Assembly (NCBI GenBank): GCA_963805915.1
Contig: CAWDWD010000020.1
Coordinates: 1 to 64,000, forward strand
Length of the DNA: 64,000 nt
Direction of reading: 5' to 3'
From: JAEULH01 sp963805915
GTDB lineage: Bacteria > Pseudomonadota > Alphaproteobacteria > Rhodospirillales > Defluviicoccaceae
Numbering within the stretch: the stretch's first letter is position 1; every line of letters starts with the position of its first letter. Below, one piece after another: positions 21,391-30,306 of the stretch. Position numbers and translations under genes: made by a program. The notes beneath the pieces are model-generated. The model saw only the letters and a program-made list of their open reading frames with translations. It searched no databases and had not been told where the DNA came from.

Positions 21391-21882
21391 TCAGATGCCT
21401 TCGATCGCGCGGCGGAGGGTTTCCTCGTCGTCCTTGTCGAGCGACGTCTTGAACACCTTGCCCTTGCCGGAAAAACTCTGCAGCCGCTCGAGGACCTTGT
21501 CGCCGGTGACCTTCTTGACGAGCACGAACAGCGCCGACGTTCCGGGATGAAAGCTTTCGGCCAGTTCCTTCATCATCTTGTCGTTGATGCCAATATCGGT
21601 GAACTTGCCGGCGAGCGCGCCACTGGCGGCGCCGGCCGCGGCGCCAAGCAGCGGATTGAGAAAGAGCATGCCGATCAGCATCCCCCAGAAGCCGCCGCCC
21701 ATGGCCCCGGCAGCGGTGAGGTTAACCGCCTGGTGCAATTTGGCTTTGCCATCGGCGCCCTTGGTGACGACGACGGCATCCTCCATCTGGATCAAGTATT
21801 CCTTCTGCATCTTGGCCAGCTCGGCGCGCATCTCGAACGCCAGTTGTTCGTCTTCGAATACAATCGCAATCAGGTCGCTCAT
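21391..21882 (-). CDS. DUF1269 domain-containing protein
   Basis: This 163-aa protein begins MSDLIAIVFEDEQLAFEMRA. It has a central glycine/alanine-rich hydrophobic hairpin (GGGFWGMLIGMLFLNPLLGA) and then DIGINDKMMKELAESFHPGT, SALFVLVKK and a terminal ETLRRAIEG, the layout of the DUF1269 family. Start 21882 has GGAG about 10 nt upstream; the longer upstream reading is unlikely. The role is unknown; the family is membrane-associated and often stress-linked. It stands alone, divergent from the CHAP gene. Confidence 0.85.
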   Translation of the reverse strand: MSDLIAIVFEDEQLAFEMRAELAKMQKEYLIQMEDAVVVTKGADGKAKLHQAVNLTAAGAMGGGFWGMLIGMLFLNPLLGAAAGAASGALAGKFTDIGINDKMMKELAESFHPGTSALFVLVKKVTGDKVLERLQSFSGKGKVFKTSLDKDDEETLRRAIEGI

Positions 21883-22147
21883 CTGCTGTCTCCGCTCTCC
21901 CGGGTGTTGATCCTTGTAGGGTTGTTCGTCACTTATCGCCGCGGGACCGATGATTGGCCAGCGACAAAATTTCCGAACGCCATCGCCCGCGAGCAGTGGA
22001 TTTCGCGCAACCAATAGACCATCCAGAACCTATATATCTCCGTAGCGCTTAATAGCGCGGCGCGGGCGGAACAATGACCGCGGCCGCGGCTAGGGCCGCA
22101 AAACAAAAACAGCCGCACTCGTGATGCGGCGACGGATAGGAGGAAGA

Positions 22148-22717
22148 ATGATGGAGGGCCCGCGGCCCTGGACGCTGTCCCGGGCGTGGCGCGGTGGGCG
22201 AACGGCCTGCGCCGCGCTCATTGCCCTCGCCTTCATCGGCCTCGCCAGCTGCGCCGCGGTATCGGCGTCGGGCCCGGACGTCGTTACCGAGTGCGTGCCC
22301 TTCGCCCGCGCGGTGGCGGAGGTTCCGATCTACGGCAACGCCGCCGACTGGTGGGCGCGCGCGCCGGGGAGTTACCAACGCTCGAACGCTCCGGCGATCG
22401 GCAGTGTGCTGGTCTTCCGGCGAACCCCGCGCCTGCCCTACGGCCACGTCGCTGTCGTCTCGCGGGTGTTGTCGGACCGCCGGATCTTCCTCACTCACGC
22501 CAACTGGGTGCCGCATCGTGTCAGCGAGGACGTACTCACCATCGACGTCTCGCTCAACAACGATTGGTCGCAGGTCCGGGTTTGGTGGCCGCCTTCGAAC
22601 AAACTGGGCGCAACGGCCTACCCGGCCTACGGTTTCATCCAGCCGAACAGGCCGCTGCAGCGCGAGCAGATCACCGCCAACGCCCGGCGCTTCATCGTTA
22701 TCGCCAGCCGCAACTGA
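22148..22717 (+). CDS. CHAP-domain lipoprotein
   Basis: This protein of about 190 aa has AGGAGGAAG just before tandem ATGs at 22148 and 22151. A lipoprotein-type signal (LIALAFIGLASC, lipobox LASC) leads into a CHAP fold: a putative catalytic cysteine in VVTECVPFAR, GNAADWW, SVLVFRRTPRLPYGHVAVVS with the catalytic histidine, and HANW near the end. CHAP enzymes are cysteine amidases or endopeptidases that cut peptidoglycan, so this is probably an envelope-anchored cell-wall hydrolase. It sits alone, divergent from the DUF1269 gene. Confidence 0.82.
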   Translation: MMEGPRPWTLSRAWRGGRTACAALIALAFIGLASCAAVSASGPDVVTECVPFARAVAEVPIYGNAADWWARAPGSYQRSNAPAIGSVLVFRRTPRLPYGHVAVVSRVLSDRRIFLTHANWVPHRVSEDVLTIDVSLNNDWSQVRVWWPPSNKLGATAYPAYGFIQPNRPLQREQITANARRFIVIASRN

Positions 22718-22751
22718 AGACCGGGCGCGTTTCGCCTTCAGGCCCGCGCGT

Positions 22752-23177
22752 TCAGGCATGGCCCTGCCGGCGTTCGCCGTACCAGCCGCCGGCCACACCG
22801 GCGATGAACGGAACGAGGCCGCCCGCGATAAGGTTGGCGATCGAGAAGTTTCCCGACAGCAGCAGGCCGATCAAGACCGCGACGGCCGCCGAGATGCCCG
22901 GCTCGATGATCGTCTTGCCGGCCGACTTGATGGCGACGATGAACCCGCCGATCAGGAAAATGAGCACGTTCACGATGGCCGCCAGGGCGATTTGGCCGCC
23001 GGACAGGTCGATCTCCCCGACGCTGGTCGCACCCTGGAGCTGCGGCGCCAGCACCAGCGCCAGAAGCACGCCGGCGGCGATGTTAAGCGCGACCATGATA
23101 AGCACCCCCAGGCCGATCCACTTCCAGTCCAATGTTCGCATGCCAAGTTCCCCTTCTTCCGCCATGGCGTCTGCCAT
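22752..23177 (-). CDS. Small integral membrane protein
   Basis: This 141-aa protein has four predicted membrane segments: WIGLGVLIMVALNIAAGVLL, IALAAIVNVLIFLIGGFIV, ISAAVAVLIGLLLSG and ANLIAGGLVPFIAGVAGGWY. I do not recognise a specific family; the layout resembles TIGR04086/YrzE-type small membrane proteins. The start could be MRTLDWKW (13 codons in) instead. It converges with the CHAP gene with about 35 bases between them. Confidence 0.6.
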   Translation of the reverse strand: MADAMAEEGELGMRTLDWKWIGLGVLIMVALNIAAGVLLALVLAPQLQGATSVGEIDLSGGQIALAAIVNVLIFLIGGFIVAIKSAGKTIIEPGISAAVAVLIGLLLSGNFSIANLIAGGLVPFIAGVAGGWYGERRQGHA

Positions 23178-23299
23178 GGCTCGGCCCCTTGTTCCGAAAT
23201 GGCTTGCGCCATGGCCCGGCCACTTTTGCGCGCCATGGTACCGCGATGCAAGCCCGCGCGTTTCTTAACGGACCCCGCTACGAGCGCGCCTTGTTCCGT

Positions 23300-23479
23300 T
23301 CACGTCCGGTCACGCCTGGATGAGGCGACCTCGCGGCGGCGCGCCGCGGCCTCGTTACGGCCGGCCCCGCGAGCGGGTTTGCGCGATAGCGCCGCAAGCC
23401 CCGCCAGCGACATGATCACCGGCGGCAGGCACAACGCCACGACCTTGGCGGCGTTGGCATAGCGACCAAATCTGATCAT
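23300..23479 (-). CDS. Possible small membrane protein (59 aa)
   Basis: ATG 23479 follows GGAG with good spacing. The peptide MIRFGRYANAAKVVALCLPP continues with VIMSLAGLAAL and a very basic tail rich in arginine, giving one membrane helix with a cytoplasmic anchor. There is no homology that I can name. It could equally be a chance ORF in GC-rich spacer. Confidence 0.35.
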   Translation of the reverse strand: MIRFGRYANAAKVVALCLPPVIMSLAGLAALSRKPARGAGRNEAAARRREVASSRRDRT

Positions 23480-23705
23480 CGTTTTCTCCATCCTTCTCCA
23501 TCCCGGCTTCGCCATCGGCCGATCACATCCGCCGATCACATACAAAGATGGGATGATGCCAGGCTTGGCCGCAACCGGCGATGTTCGATCGGCGGCGGCA
23601 TTGGCGGCGGCACGCGGCGAAACCACCGCGATTAGCGGACATGAACACGTACACGGCCAGTTCGCTACGGCGCCAGGGGTGAACTATCACCAAAGCACGC
23701 CGGCG

Positions 23706-23795
23706 TGGATTGCCGCGCCCGCCGGGGCGGGCTCGCAATGACGTGTTTCATCGTCATTGCGAGCGCAAGCGGAGCGCGGCGCGTGGCAATCCAGA
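23706..23795. repeat. Inverted pair of REP-like elements
   Basis: TGGATTGCCGCGCCCG ... CTCGCAATGACG (23706-23743) is followed after 8 bases by the inverse, CGTCATTGCGAGCG ... GGCAATCCAGA (23752-23795). The pair can fold into a long hairpin. A related half lies at 25667-25700, downstream of the second RTX gene, and a weaker one near 27308. Such CATTGCGAG/GCAATCC units are dispersed in many proteobacterial genomes. Confidence 0.7.
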
Positions 23796-23803
23796 CTTCG
23801 CCG

Positions 23804-25432
23804 CTACGAGATAAAGTCTCCCGCCGTCCACTGACCGGCGGTGACGCCGCTCACCAAGATTTCCAGCTCCGGCCCGGCGGCGCCGCCGATGTCGGCCTGA
23901 ATCAGGCTGTCGCTGGTGCCCGAAGCGACCGCGTGGACATGGCCGGTGCCGGTGCCGCCGAAGATGAACGCCTGGTTGCCGCCGACGCCGCTGTTGGCGT
24001 CGATGGTTGACAGGTCAATGACATCGCCGCCTTTCGCCCCGGCACCGAAGAAGTCGACGATGACGTCGCGGTTGGCGGCGCCCGGCGTTGACTCGGTCAC
24101 ATGGTCCCAATCGAAGCGGTCGTCGCCGGCGCCGCCGGTAAGCCAGTCGCGCCCGCCGGTGCCGCTGATCACGTCATTGCCCGCATCGCCGTAGAGATGA
24201 TCCTCGCCCGAGCCGCCGCCGATCCGGTCATTGCCGTCGCCGCCGTAAATGGTGTCGTTCTCGGACTGGCCCCACAACTTGTCGTCGCCGGCGCCGCCGT
24301 AGATCAGGTCGTCGCCGAAGAGGCCAAAGATCTCGTCGTTGCCGGCGTCGCCGTAGAGCACATCGGAGTCTTCGCCCGCTCGGTCAACGTTGGAAAGCGT
24401 GACATCCGTGGCGCCGTTGCCGTAGATGGTGTCATTTCCGTCCCCACCATGAATTGTGTCATGGTCATTGTCGAGGTAGGCCCAATTGCCGCTGTGTTGA
24501 CTTCCATAAATTGTGTCGTTGCCCGAACCGCCGTCGATGGTATCGGCGTTGTTGCCCCCGATGATTATGTCATTCCCGCCGAGGCCATCGAGCCTTTGCA
24601 TGCCATCGGTCTGGAAAGCACCCGTAATGACATTGTCCAGTTCGTTGCCGGTCCCATGATAGCCGGCAGGAAGCGTGCCATAGACCGACCACGTCAGTTC
24701 CAGGTTTTCGACATTGGCGGAAAGCATGTAGTCGGTATTCCCGGCGATGATCGTGTCGGTGCCTCCCCCGGCTTTTTCGACAACAACATCCTTTAGTTCA
24801 GAGACCCGGTATGTGTCGTCGCCGGCGCCGCCGTAGAGATAGTCGGGATTGTTGCCCCCGGAGTGGCTCCCGTCGGGCTCCCAGACGTAACGGGTGGCGC
24901 TCAGCTCATCCGCGCCCGTTCCTCCATACAGTTTGGCCGTCAGCCCGGGAGCCTGGAGATAGGATTCCTCGACACTAAGCCTGTCGTCGCCGGCGCCTCC
25001 GTACAGTGACACCGTGCCGGTCGGCAAGTCACCGGTCCACGGATTGAACTCCCGATCGTTCCACACCCAAAACCCGATCTTATCGTCGCCGCCATCCCCA
25101 TAGGCAACGTTGTCGACAGGGTTCGCGCCGCCCGTATCATCAATGCGTATTTGGATCTCGTCATTCCCGCCGTCGCCGTGAATGAGGTTGCCGGCGTTGG
25201 CCGCGACGGGCCCGCAGCGCTGCCAATTTGAGTTGTGGATCTCGTCGTTGCCCGCACCGCCGTTGATGGTGTCGCCGCCGGCGCCGCCGTCGAGATGATC
25301 GTTGCCGCCGAGGCCGTTGATGAGATCGGCGGCGTCGGATGGTTTGCTTCCGGCGGGGTCGGCGGTCACGCTGGCCGATACCGTATCGGGCGTGATCGTT
25401 TCGTTGGTATTCGTCCCGTTAAACGTTGCCAT
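23804..25432 (-). CDS. RTX calcium-binding protein with serralysin-type C-terminus (copy 1)
   Basis: This protein of about 542 aa contains many RTX nonapeptides (GGxGxDxUx, for example GGNDHLDGGAGGDTINGGAG and GGDGNDRIGGGSGEDHLYGD). They bind calcium in parallel beta-rolls once outside the cell. The C-terminal domain (VIVDFFGAGAKGGDVIDLST through GQWTAGDFIS) is of the peptidase M10 serralysin C-terminal type, the usual signal for type I secretion. No catalytic HExxH is present, so it is a secreted binding or structural protein rather than a protease. Start 25432 (MATFNGTNTN) has GGAGG upstream. It is a tandem paralogue of the next gene, with nearly identical C-terminal thirds. Confidence 0.9.
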   Translation of the reverse strand: MATFNGTNTNETITPDTVSASVTADPAGSKPSDAADLINGLGGNDHLDGGAGGDTINGGAGNDEIHNSNWQRCGPVAANAGNLIHGDGGNDEIQIRIDDTGGANPVDNVAYGDGGDDKIGFWVWNDREFNPWTGDLPTGTVSLYGGAGDDRLSVEESYLQAPGLTAKLYGGTGADELSATRYVWEPDGSHSGGNNPDYLYGGAGDDTYRVSELKDVVVEKAGGGTDTIIAGNTDYMLSANVENLELTWSVYGTLPAGYHGTGNELDNVITGAFQTDGMQRLDGLGGNDIIIGGNNADTIDGGSGNDTIYGSQHSGNWAYLDNDHDTIHGGDGNDTIYGNGATDVTLSNVDRAGEDSDVLYGDAGNDEIFGLFGDDLIYGGAGDDKLWGQSENDTIYGGDGNDRIGGGSGEDHLYGDAGNDVISGTGGRDWLTGGAGDDRFDWDHVTESTPGAANRDVIVDFFGAGAKGGDVIDLSTIDANSGVGGNQAFIFGGTGTGHVHAVASGTSDSLIQADIGGAAGPELEILVSGVTAGQWTAGDFIS

Positions 25433-25704
25433 TGTGGCCTCCACTCCATAGTCGAAACCCTGACCTGCCTCATCGGGCGAGCGGGATTTGCCCGTCCTGG
25501 CGCGGCCGTCCTGTCATGACGTCTCGAATCCGGAATGCCCCCGTATCAGCCGCTGTTGAAACCGACGGCGTTCGGCGCCCGTATGGGGCCTTTATTTTTG
25601 GGGCCTTTATTTTCGCGACATTTTAGCGCTGAAGTAGAGAGATGTACAGATTGGTGAAGAATTGCCGGAGCGAAGCGCGGCGGGCGGCAATCCAGACCTT
25701 GCCC
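25433..25704. other. Spacer between the two RTX genes, part of the duplicated unit
   Basis: This holds the 5' region of copy 1 and the 3' flank of copy 2. The stretch around 25630-25665 (GATGTACAGATTGGTGAAGA) recurs at about 27258-27277 upstream of copy 2, and CATGACGTCTCGAATCC recurs near 27147. The upstream regions were therefore duplicated together with the genes. No gene seen. Confidence 0.7.
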
Positions 25705-27060
25705 CTACAAGATGAAGTCGCCGGCGGTCCAGTGGCTCGCCGCCACGCCCGTGACCAGGAATTCCAGCTCCGGCCCGGCGGCGCCGCCGATGTCGGCTTG
25801 GATCAGGCTGTCGCTGGCGCCCGAAGCGACCGCGTGGACATGCCCGGCGCCGGTGCCGCCGAAGATGAACGCCTGGTTACCGCCGACGCCGCTGTTGGCG
25901 TCGATGGTCGACAGGTCGATGACATCGCCGCCTTTCGCCCCGGCGCCGAAGAAGTCGGCGATGACGTCGCGGTTGGCCGCACCCGGCGCCGACTCGGTGA
26001 CGTTGTCGTAGTCGAAGCGGTCGTTGCCGGCGCCACCGGTGAGCCAGTCGCGCCCGCCGGTGCCGCTGATCACGTCATTGCCGGCCTCGCCATAAAGATG
26101 ATCCTCGCCCGAGCCGCCACCGATCCGGTCATTGCCGTCGCCGCCGTAAATTGTGTCGTTCTCGGATTGGCCCCACAACTTGTCGTTGCCGGCGTCGCCG
26201 TAGATCAGATCGTCGCCGAAGAGGCCGAAGATCTCGTCGTTGCCGGCGTCGCCATGGATCGTGTCGTTCCCGTTCCCGTCGGTGATCACGTTGTTCAGTT
26301 CGTTGCCAGAGTAGCGGTGCGCCGAATTATAGGTCGACAGGTTAGAGACCAGAAGGTCCTCGACATTCGCCGGAAGCGTGTAGTCCGTGTCCCAAGCCTC
26401 GATCTGGTCGTGACCCTCGTTCGGCTTTTCGACAACGACATCGCGCTGCTCGAGAACAAAGTAGCTGTCGTCACCCGGTCCGCCAAAAAGGTGGTCGTCG
26501 TTGTTCCCGGCGAAGTAAGGCCAAGCGTTGGAAAAAGTGAACTGGAAGGTGGCCGTGAGATGGTCGTTGCCGGCGTCGCCGTAGGCGTAGACCGAGTAGC
26601 CGTCGAGGTTCGTTTCGTCGCTGGGGCCGGACAGGCGCGCGCCAATGGTATCGTTCCCGATCCCGCCGTGGAGCGAGACCGTTCCCGTAACGCTTGGCCC
26701 AAAACCCCAGGGATTGACGACGATCCGGTCATCGCCGGAGTCCCCGTAAGCCGCGCCGGAAATCGTCGCCGGGGTCGGGTTCGACGTGGAATTCGCGTGG
26801 CCCGACAACACGATCTCGTCGCCGCCGCCGTCGCCGTGAACAAGCCATCCCGTTCCTTGGGCTCCGATCGCATCGTTGCCATCGCCGCCGTTGATGACGT
26901 CGGCGCCGCCGCCGCCGTCGAGATGATCGTTACCGCCATAGCCAACGATCGTGTCGGTCCCGCCCGATGGTGTGCTATGCGGGGTATCGGTCGTCACACC
27001 GTTTGACAGCGTGCCCGGAATGATCGTGTCGTTGCAGTTTGTCCCGGTAAACTTTGCCAT
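25705..27060 (-). CDS. RTX calcium-binding protein with serralysin-type C-terminus (copy 2)
   Basis: This 451-aa paralogue of the gene at 23804-25432 starts MAKFTGTNCNDTI at 27060. RTX repeats occupy about 30-100, 140-200 and 245-345, and the M10 C-terminal domain occupies the end (VIADFFGAGAKGGDVIDLST). The N-terminal half has diverged from copy 1, including different repeat numbers, while the last 180 residues differ at only about a dozen positions. That pattern suggests tandem duplication with later gene conversion of the secretion-signal end. It is probably exported by a type I secretion system, which is not in this window. Confidence 0.9.
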   Translation of the reverse strand: MAKFTGTNCNDTIIPGTLSNGVTTDTPHSTPSGGTDTIVGYGGNDHLDGGGGADVINGGDGNDAIGAQGTGWLVHGDGGGDEIVLSGHANSTSNPTPATISGAAYGDSGDDRIVVNPWGFGPSVTGTVSLHGGIGNDTIGARLSGPSDETNLDGYSVYAYGDAGNDHLTATFQFTFSNAWPYFAGNNDDHLFGGPGDDSYFVLEQRDVVVEKPNEGHDQIEAWDTDYTLPANVEDLLVSNLSTYNSAHRYSGNELNNVITDGNGNDTIHGDAGNDEIFGLFGDDLIYGDAGNDKLWGQSENDTIYGGDGNDRIGGGSGEDHLYGEAGNDVISGTGGRDWLTGGAGNDRFDYDNVTESAPGAANRDVIADFFGAGAKGGDVIDLSTIDANSGVGGNQAFIFGGTGAGHVHAVASGASDSLIQADIGGAAGPELEFLVTGVAASHWTAGDFIL

Positions 27061-27346
27061 TGTGGCCTCCACCACATAATCGAAACGGTGACCGGCCTCA
27101 TCGGACGAGCGGCCTTCGCTCGTCCGATGAGGCCGGTCGCTCAGGCATGACGTCTCGAATCCGGGAATGCCCCCATCGTACGCCCGGATCATGCCGGCGC
27201 TTGCCGGCTCCCGAACGGGTCCCCTATTTGGGCGCTATTCTAGCGCTGAAGTAGTGCGATGTACAGATTGGTGAAGAATCGCCGGATCAAGGTGTCGCAC
27301 AAAAGCGCCAATGCTGCGGATTGCCGCGCCCGCTTTTCGCGCCCGC
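27061..27346. other. Upstream region of RTX copy 2
   Basis: This noncoding region of 286 bases holds the long hairpin at 27090-27138, a copy of the repeated GATGTACAGATTGGTGAAGA block and a weak REP-like half near 27308-27340. No gene seen. Confidence 0.6.
27090..27138. repeat. Perfect 22-bp inverted repeat before RTX copy 2
   Basis: The arms 27090-27111 and 27117-27138 are perfectly complementary with a 5-base loop. The left arm begins GACCGGCCTCATCGG. It lies about 30 bases upstream of the RTX start codon, in the likely 5' UTR, and there is no T-run. The corresponding region of copy 1 (about 25455-25500) is only partly palindromic. Confidence 0.9.
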
Positions 27347-27772
27347 CTAGTCTACGGCGAGCAGCGCTGCACGGACGGCGCGGCCTTCGCCGACGAGCAC
27401 GTTGAAGGTCCGGCACGCGGCACCGGTGCCCATCCACTCGGCGTGAATGCCGGCCGCGGCCAAGTCGGCGCGCAGCGCCGGCGGCATGGGTACGAATTTC
27501 TCGCCGCAGCCGATGATGACAAGAAAGCCCGCCCCGGCATCGCTCGCGGCCTCGCCAGTTTCCCGGGTCAGCGGCGCCAGCGACGCCGCCGAGATGGTCT
27601 CGATCGAGCCGGCGGACCAGGCCTGCGTCCGCTCGGCAAGGATCAGGACGGAGCCCTCATGGCGGACCCCGGAGATGCGAAAGGCGCCGCCACCGTAGGC
27701 CTGGATCTGCTGGCGCGGACCCGTCGTTTGGGTGCTGGGCGGCTTGGGCGGCTTGGCCTCCTTGCCTGCCAT
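27347..27772 (-). CDS. Mth938-like (NDUFAF3-type) domain protein
   Basis: This 141-aa protein of the Mth938/DUF498 family has IQAYGGGAFRISGVRHEGSV, LTRETGEAASDAGAGFLVII (rather degenerate), GCGEKFVPMPPALRADLAAA and EWMGTGAACRTFNVLVGEGR. The human relative NDUFAF3 assists complex I assembly. In alphaproteobacteria the gene regularly follows secF, as it does here with 4 bases between them, so it is probably co-transcribed with the Sec genes. Confidence 0.88.
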   Translation of the reverse strand: MAGKEAKPPKPPSTQTTGPRQQIQAYGGGAFRISGVRHEGSVLILAERTQAWSAGSIETISAASLAPLTRETGEAASDAGAGFLVIIGCGEKFVPMPPALRADLAAAGIHAEWMGTGAACRTFNVLVGEGRAVRAALLAVD

Positions 27773-27776
27773 GGCC

Positions 27777-28712
27777 TTACGATGTCCCGGCCACCGCCTG
27801 CTGCTCCTCGGCGGGAGCGCCGCGGCGAATGTTCATGTACAGCAACGGCGCGGTGGCAACGAAGACCGATGAGAAAGTGCCGACGAGAACGCCCCAGATC
27901 ATCGCCGTGCTGAACCCGCGCAACACCTCGCCGCCGAACACGTAGAGCGCGATCAGCGCGATCAGCACGGTAGCCGCCGTAATCGTGGTGCGCGACAGCG
28001 TCTGGTTGATCGACAGATCGAACAGCCGGTTGAGCGGCATGGTCTTGTACTTGCGCAGGTTCTCGCGGTGGCGGTCGAACACGACGACGGTGTCGTTGAC
28101 CGAATAGCCGGCAATGGTCAGCAGCGCGGCCACGGTGGTCAAGTCGAAATCCAGGCCCAGCAGCGAAAACAGGCCGACGGTCACGATGATGTCGTGCAGA
28201 TCGGCGAGCATCGCGGCGAGGCCAAACTGCCACTCGAAGCGGAACCAGACGTAGACCATGATCGCGAGCAACGCGCCGCAGATGGCCATCAGGCCGTCGC
28301 GGAGCAGCTCGCCGCTGACCTGTGGGCCGACCACCTCGATCCGCTCGTAGTCGACCGACGGGCCAAGCGCGTCCTTGACCTTGGCCACCGCGGCCTGCTG
28401 CGCCTCCTCGCCGCCCGCCTGCTTCTCGAGCCGGATCAGCACCTCGCGGTCCGATCCGAAAGTCTGCAACCCGACCTCGCCAAGTCCGAGTTCGCCCAAC
28501 GCGGAGCGCATCGAAGGCAGGTCGGCCGCCTGCGGCATTCGGACGTCGAGCAGGATCCCGCCCTTGAAGTCAATGCCGAGGTTCAAGCCCTTGAACACCA
28601 AAAGCAGGATGCTTCCGATGATCATGACGGCGGATATGGCGAACGTCACCTTGTGCAACGCCATGAAGGGGATTTTGGTGTCCGGCGGGACGAGTTTCAG
28701 GCCACGAAACAT
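27777..28712 (-). CDS. secF: Protein translocase subunit SecF
   Basis: This 311-aa protein has six membrane segments and a periplasmic P1 domain. Signature motifs are GIDFKGGILLDVR near residue 50 and the helix pair TIAGYSVNDTVVVFDRHREN, followed by FGGEVLRGFSTAMIWGVLVG. SecF works with SecD and YajC to use the proton gradient to complete export through SecYEG. It starts 9 bases after the secD stop, in the yajC-secD-secF-Mth938 operon. Confidence 0.97.
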   Translation of the reverse strand: MFRGLKLVPPDTKIPFMALHKVTFAISAVMIIGSILLLVFKGLNLGIDFKGGILLDVRMPQAADLPSMRSALGELGLGEVGLQTFGSDREVLIRLEKQAGGEEAQQAAVAKVKDALGPSVDYERIEVVGPQVSGELLRDGLMAICGALLAIMVYVWFRFEWQFGLAAMLADLHDIIVTVGLFSLLGLDFDLTTVAALLTIAGYSVNDTVVVFDRHRENLRKYKTMPLNRLFDLSINQTLSRTTITAATVLIALIALYVFGGEVLRGFSTAMIWGVLVGTFSSVFVATAPLLYMNIRRGAPAEEQQAVAGTS

Positions 28713-28721
28713 GTCTATTCG

Positions 28722-30293
28722 CTAAATCGGGAGGGCTTGGGGCTTGGCGCGACGATACCACATCAGCACCATCAGACGGGTCACCGTAACGGCCGTGAAC
28801 ATGGTGGTCATGATGCCGATCGACAGGGTCACGGCGAAGCCCCGGATCGTGCCGGAGCCGAAGGCGTAGAGCATGACGCCGGCGATCAACGTCGTCAGGT
28901 TGGAGTTGATGATGGTGGTCAGGGCGCGCGAGAATCCGGCGTCCAGCGCCGATAGCGGGGTCCGACCGTTGCGGACCTCCTCGCGGATGTGCTCGTAGAT
29001 CAGGACGTTGGCGTCGACCGCCATGCCGACGGTGAGCACGATGCCGGCGATGCCGGGCAGCGTCAGGGTCGCCTGCAGCAGCGACAGCGCGCCGAGCAGA
29101 ATGACGATGTTAATGATCACCGCGAGATCGGCGAGAATGCCGAAGAAGCCGTAGGCCAGCACCATGAAGGCGCCGACCAGGATCACCCCGACGATGCTGG
29201 CGAGCTTGCCGGCGGCGATGGAATCCGCGCCGAGGCCGGCGCCGACGGTGCGTTCCTCGACCACCGTCAGCGGCGCCGGCAATGCGCCGGCGCGAAGCAG
29301 CAGGGCCAGATCGCCGGCCTCGGCGACGGTGAAGTTGCCGGATATGACGCCGCTGCCGCCAAGGATCGGCTCGCGGATGCGCGGCGCGCTGATGACCTGG
29401 CCGTCGAGGACGATGGCGAGCGATTTGCCGACGTTCTGCGCCGTCGCCTCGCCGAACCGCCGCCCGCCCAACGTATCAAAGCGGAACGAAACCACCGGTT
29501 CGTTCTGCTGAAACGTCGGCTCGGCGTCGAGCAGGTTTTCGCCGCTGACCAGGACCCGCTTGTTGACCAGCACCTGGCGTTGCTGCTGGCCGCCACGACC
29601 CTCGACCATCGGCAGGAGCATGTCGCCCGGCGGCACCCGGCCGCCCAGCGCCTCGGCCGCGTTGGCGCTATCGTCGACGAGATGGAACGTCATCTTCGCG
29701 GTCTTGCCGATCAGCCGCTTGACCCGGTCCGGATCGTCGATGCCGGGAAGCTGAACGAGGATGCGGGTCTGGCCCTGACGCTGGATGGTCGGCTCGCGCA
29801 CGCCGGTCTCGTCGATGCGCCGGCGGATGATTTCGAGCGACTGGTCGATGGCGGCCGATTCGCGCTCGGCGATGGCCTTGGCCGTCAGGCTCAGCGTGAT
29901 CCGGCCCGCGTCGTTTTCGAGCGTCGTGCCGGTATCGATCTTACGCAGGATCTCTTCCGCCCGCGCCTGACTTGCCGTATCGGGAATGGTCACCTGCATG
30001 GCGTTGCCGGCGATGCCGAGCTGCTCGTAGCGGATCCGCTCCTTGCGCAATTCGGCGCGCGCGGCCTCGACCATTGTTTCCAGCCGCTCGCGGATCAGCG
30101 CCTTGGTATCGACGTCGAACAGCAGGTGCGAGCCGCCCTGGAGATCGAGCCCGAGGCTGATCTGGCGGTGGGGCAGCCAGCCCGGCAGGGCCTCGACCTG
30201 CGCCTTCGTGAGCAGGTTGGGCGCGGCGAAAACGACGCCGAGCACGGCCACGCCGACGATCAGAACGATCTTCCAGGTCGGGAAGTAGGTCAC
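28722..30293 (-). CDS. secD: Protein translocase subunit SecD
   Basis: This 523-aa protein has an N-terminal membrane helix and then the periplasmic P1 domain starting at ISLGLDLQGGSHLLFDVDTK. The transmembrane bundle contains GIVLTVGMAVDANVLIYEHI (the conserved helix 4 motif) and FGSGTIRGFAVTLSIGIMTT. SecD pulls exported proteins out of SecYEG in the periplasm. It lies just downstream of yajC (13-base gap). Confidence 0.97.
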   Translation of the reverse strand: MTYFPTWKIVLIVGVAVLGVVFAAPNLLTKAQVEALPGWLPHRQISLGLDLQGGSHLLFDVDTKALIRERLETMVEAARAELRKERIRYEQLGIAGNAMQVTIPDTASQARAEEILRKIDTGTTLENDAGRITLSLTAKAIAERESAAIDQSLEIIRRRIDETGVREPTIQRQGQTRILVQLPGIDDPDRVKRLIGKTAKMTFHLVDDSANAAEALGGRVPPGDMLLPMVEGRGGQQQRQVLVNKRVLVSGENLLDAEPTFQQNEPVVSFRFDTLGGRRFGEATAQNVGKSLAIVLDGQVISAPRIREPILGGSGVISGNFTVAEAGDLALLLRAGALPAPLTVVEERTVGAGLGADSIAAGKLASIVGVILVGAFMVLAYGFFGILADLAVIINIVILLGALSLLQATLTLPGIAGIVLTVGMAVDANVLIYEHIREEVRNGRTPLSALDAGFSRALTTIINSNLTTLIAGVMLYAFGSGTIRGFAVTLSIGIMTTMFTAVTVTRLMVLMWYRRAKPQALPI

Positions 30294-30306
30294 CGAGGCT
30301 CAGCCG

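Noticed and set aside
24101..27006. Long plus-strand ORFs opposite the RTX genes (for example 454 aa at 25642-27006)
   Set aside because: The periodic VAGVAVDQVV-type sequence is the mirror of RTX repeats. The minus strand has ribosome sites, RTX motifs and an export domain.
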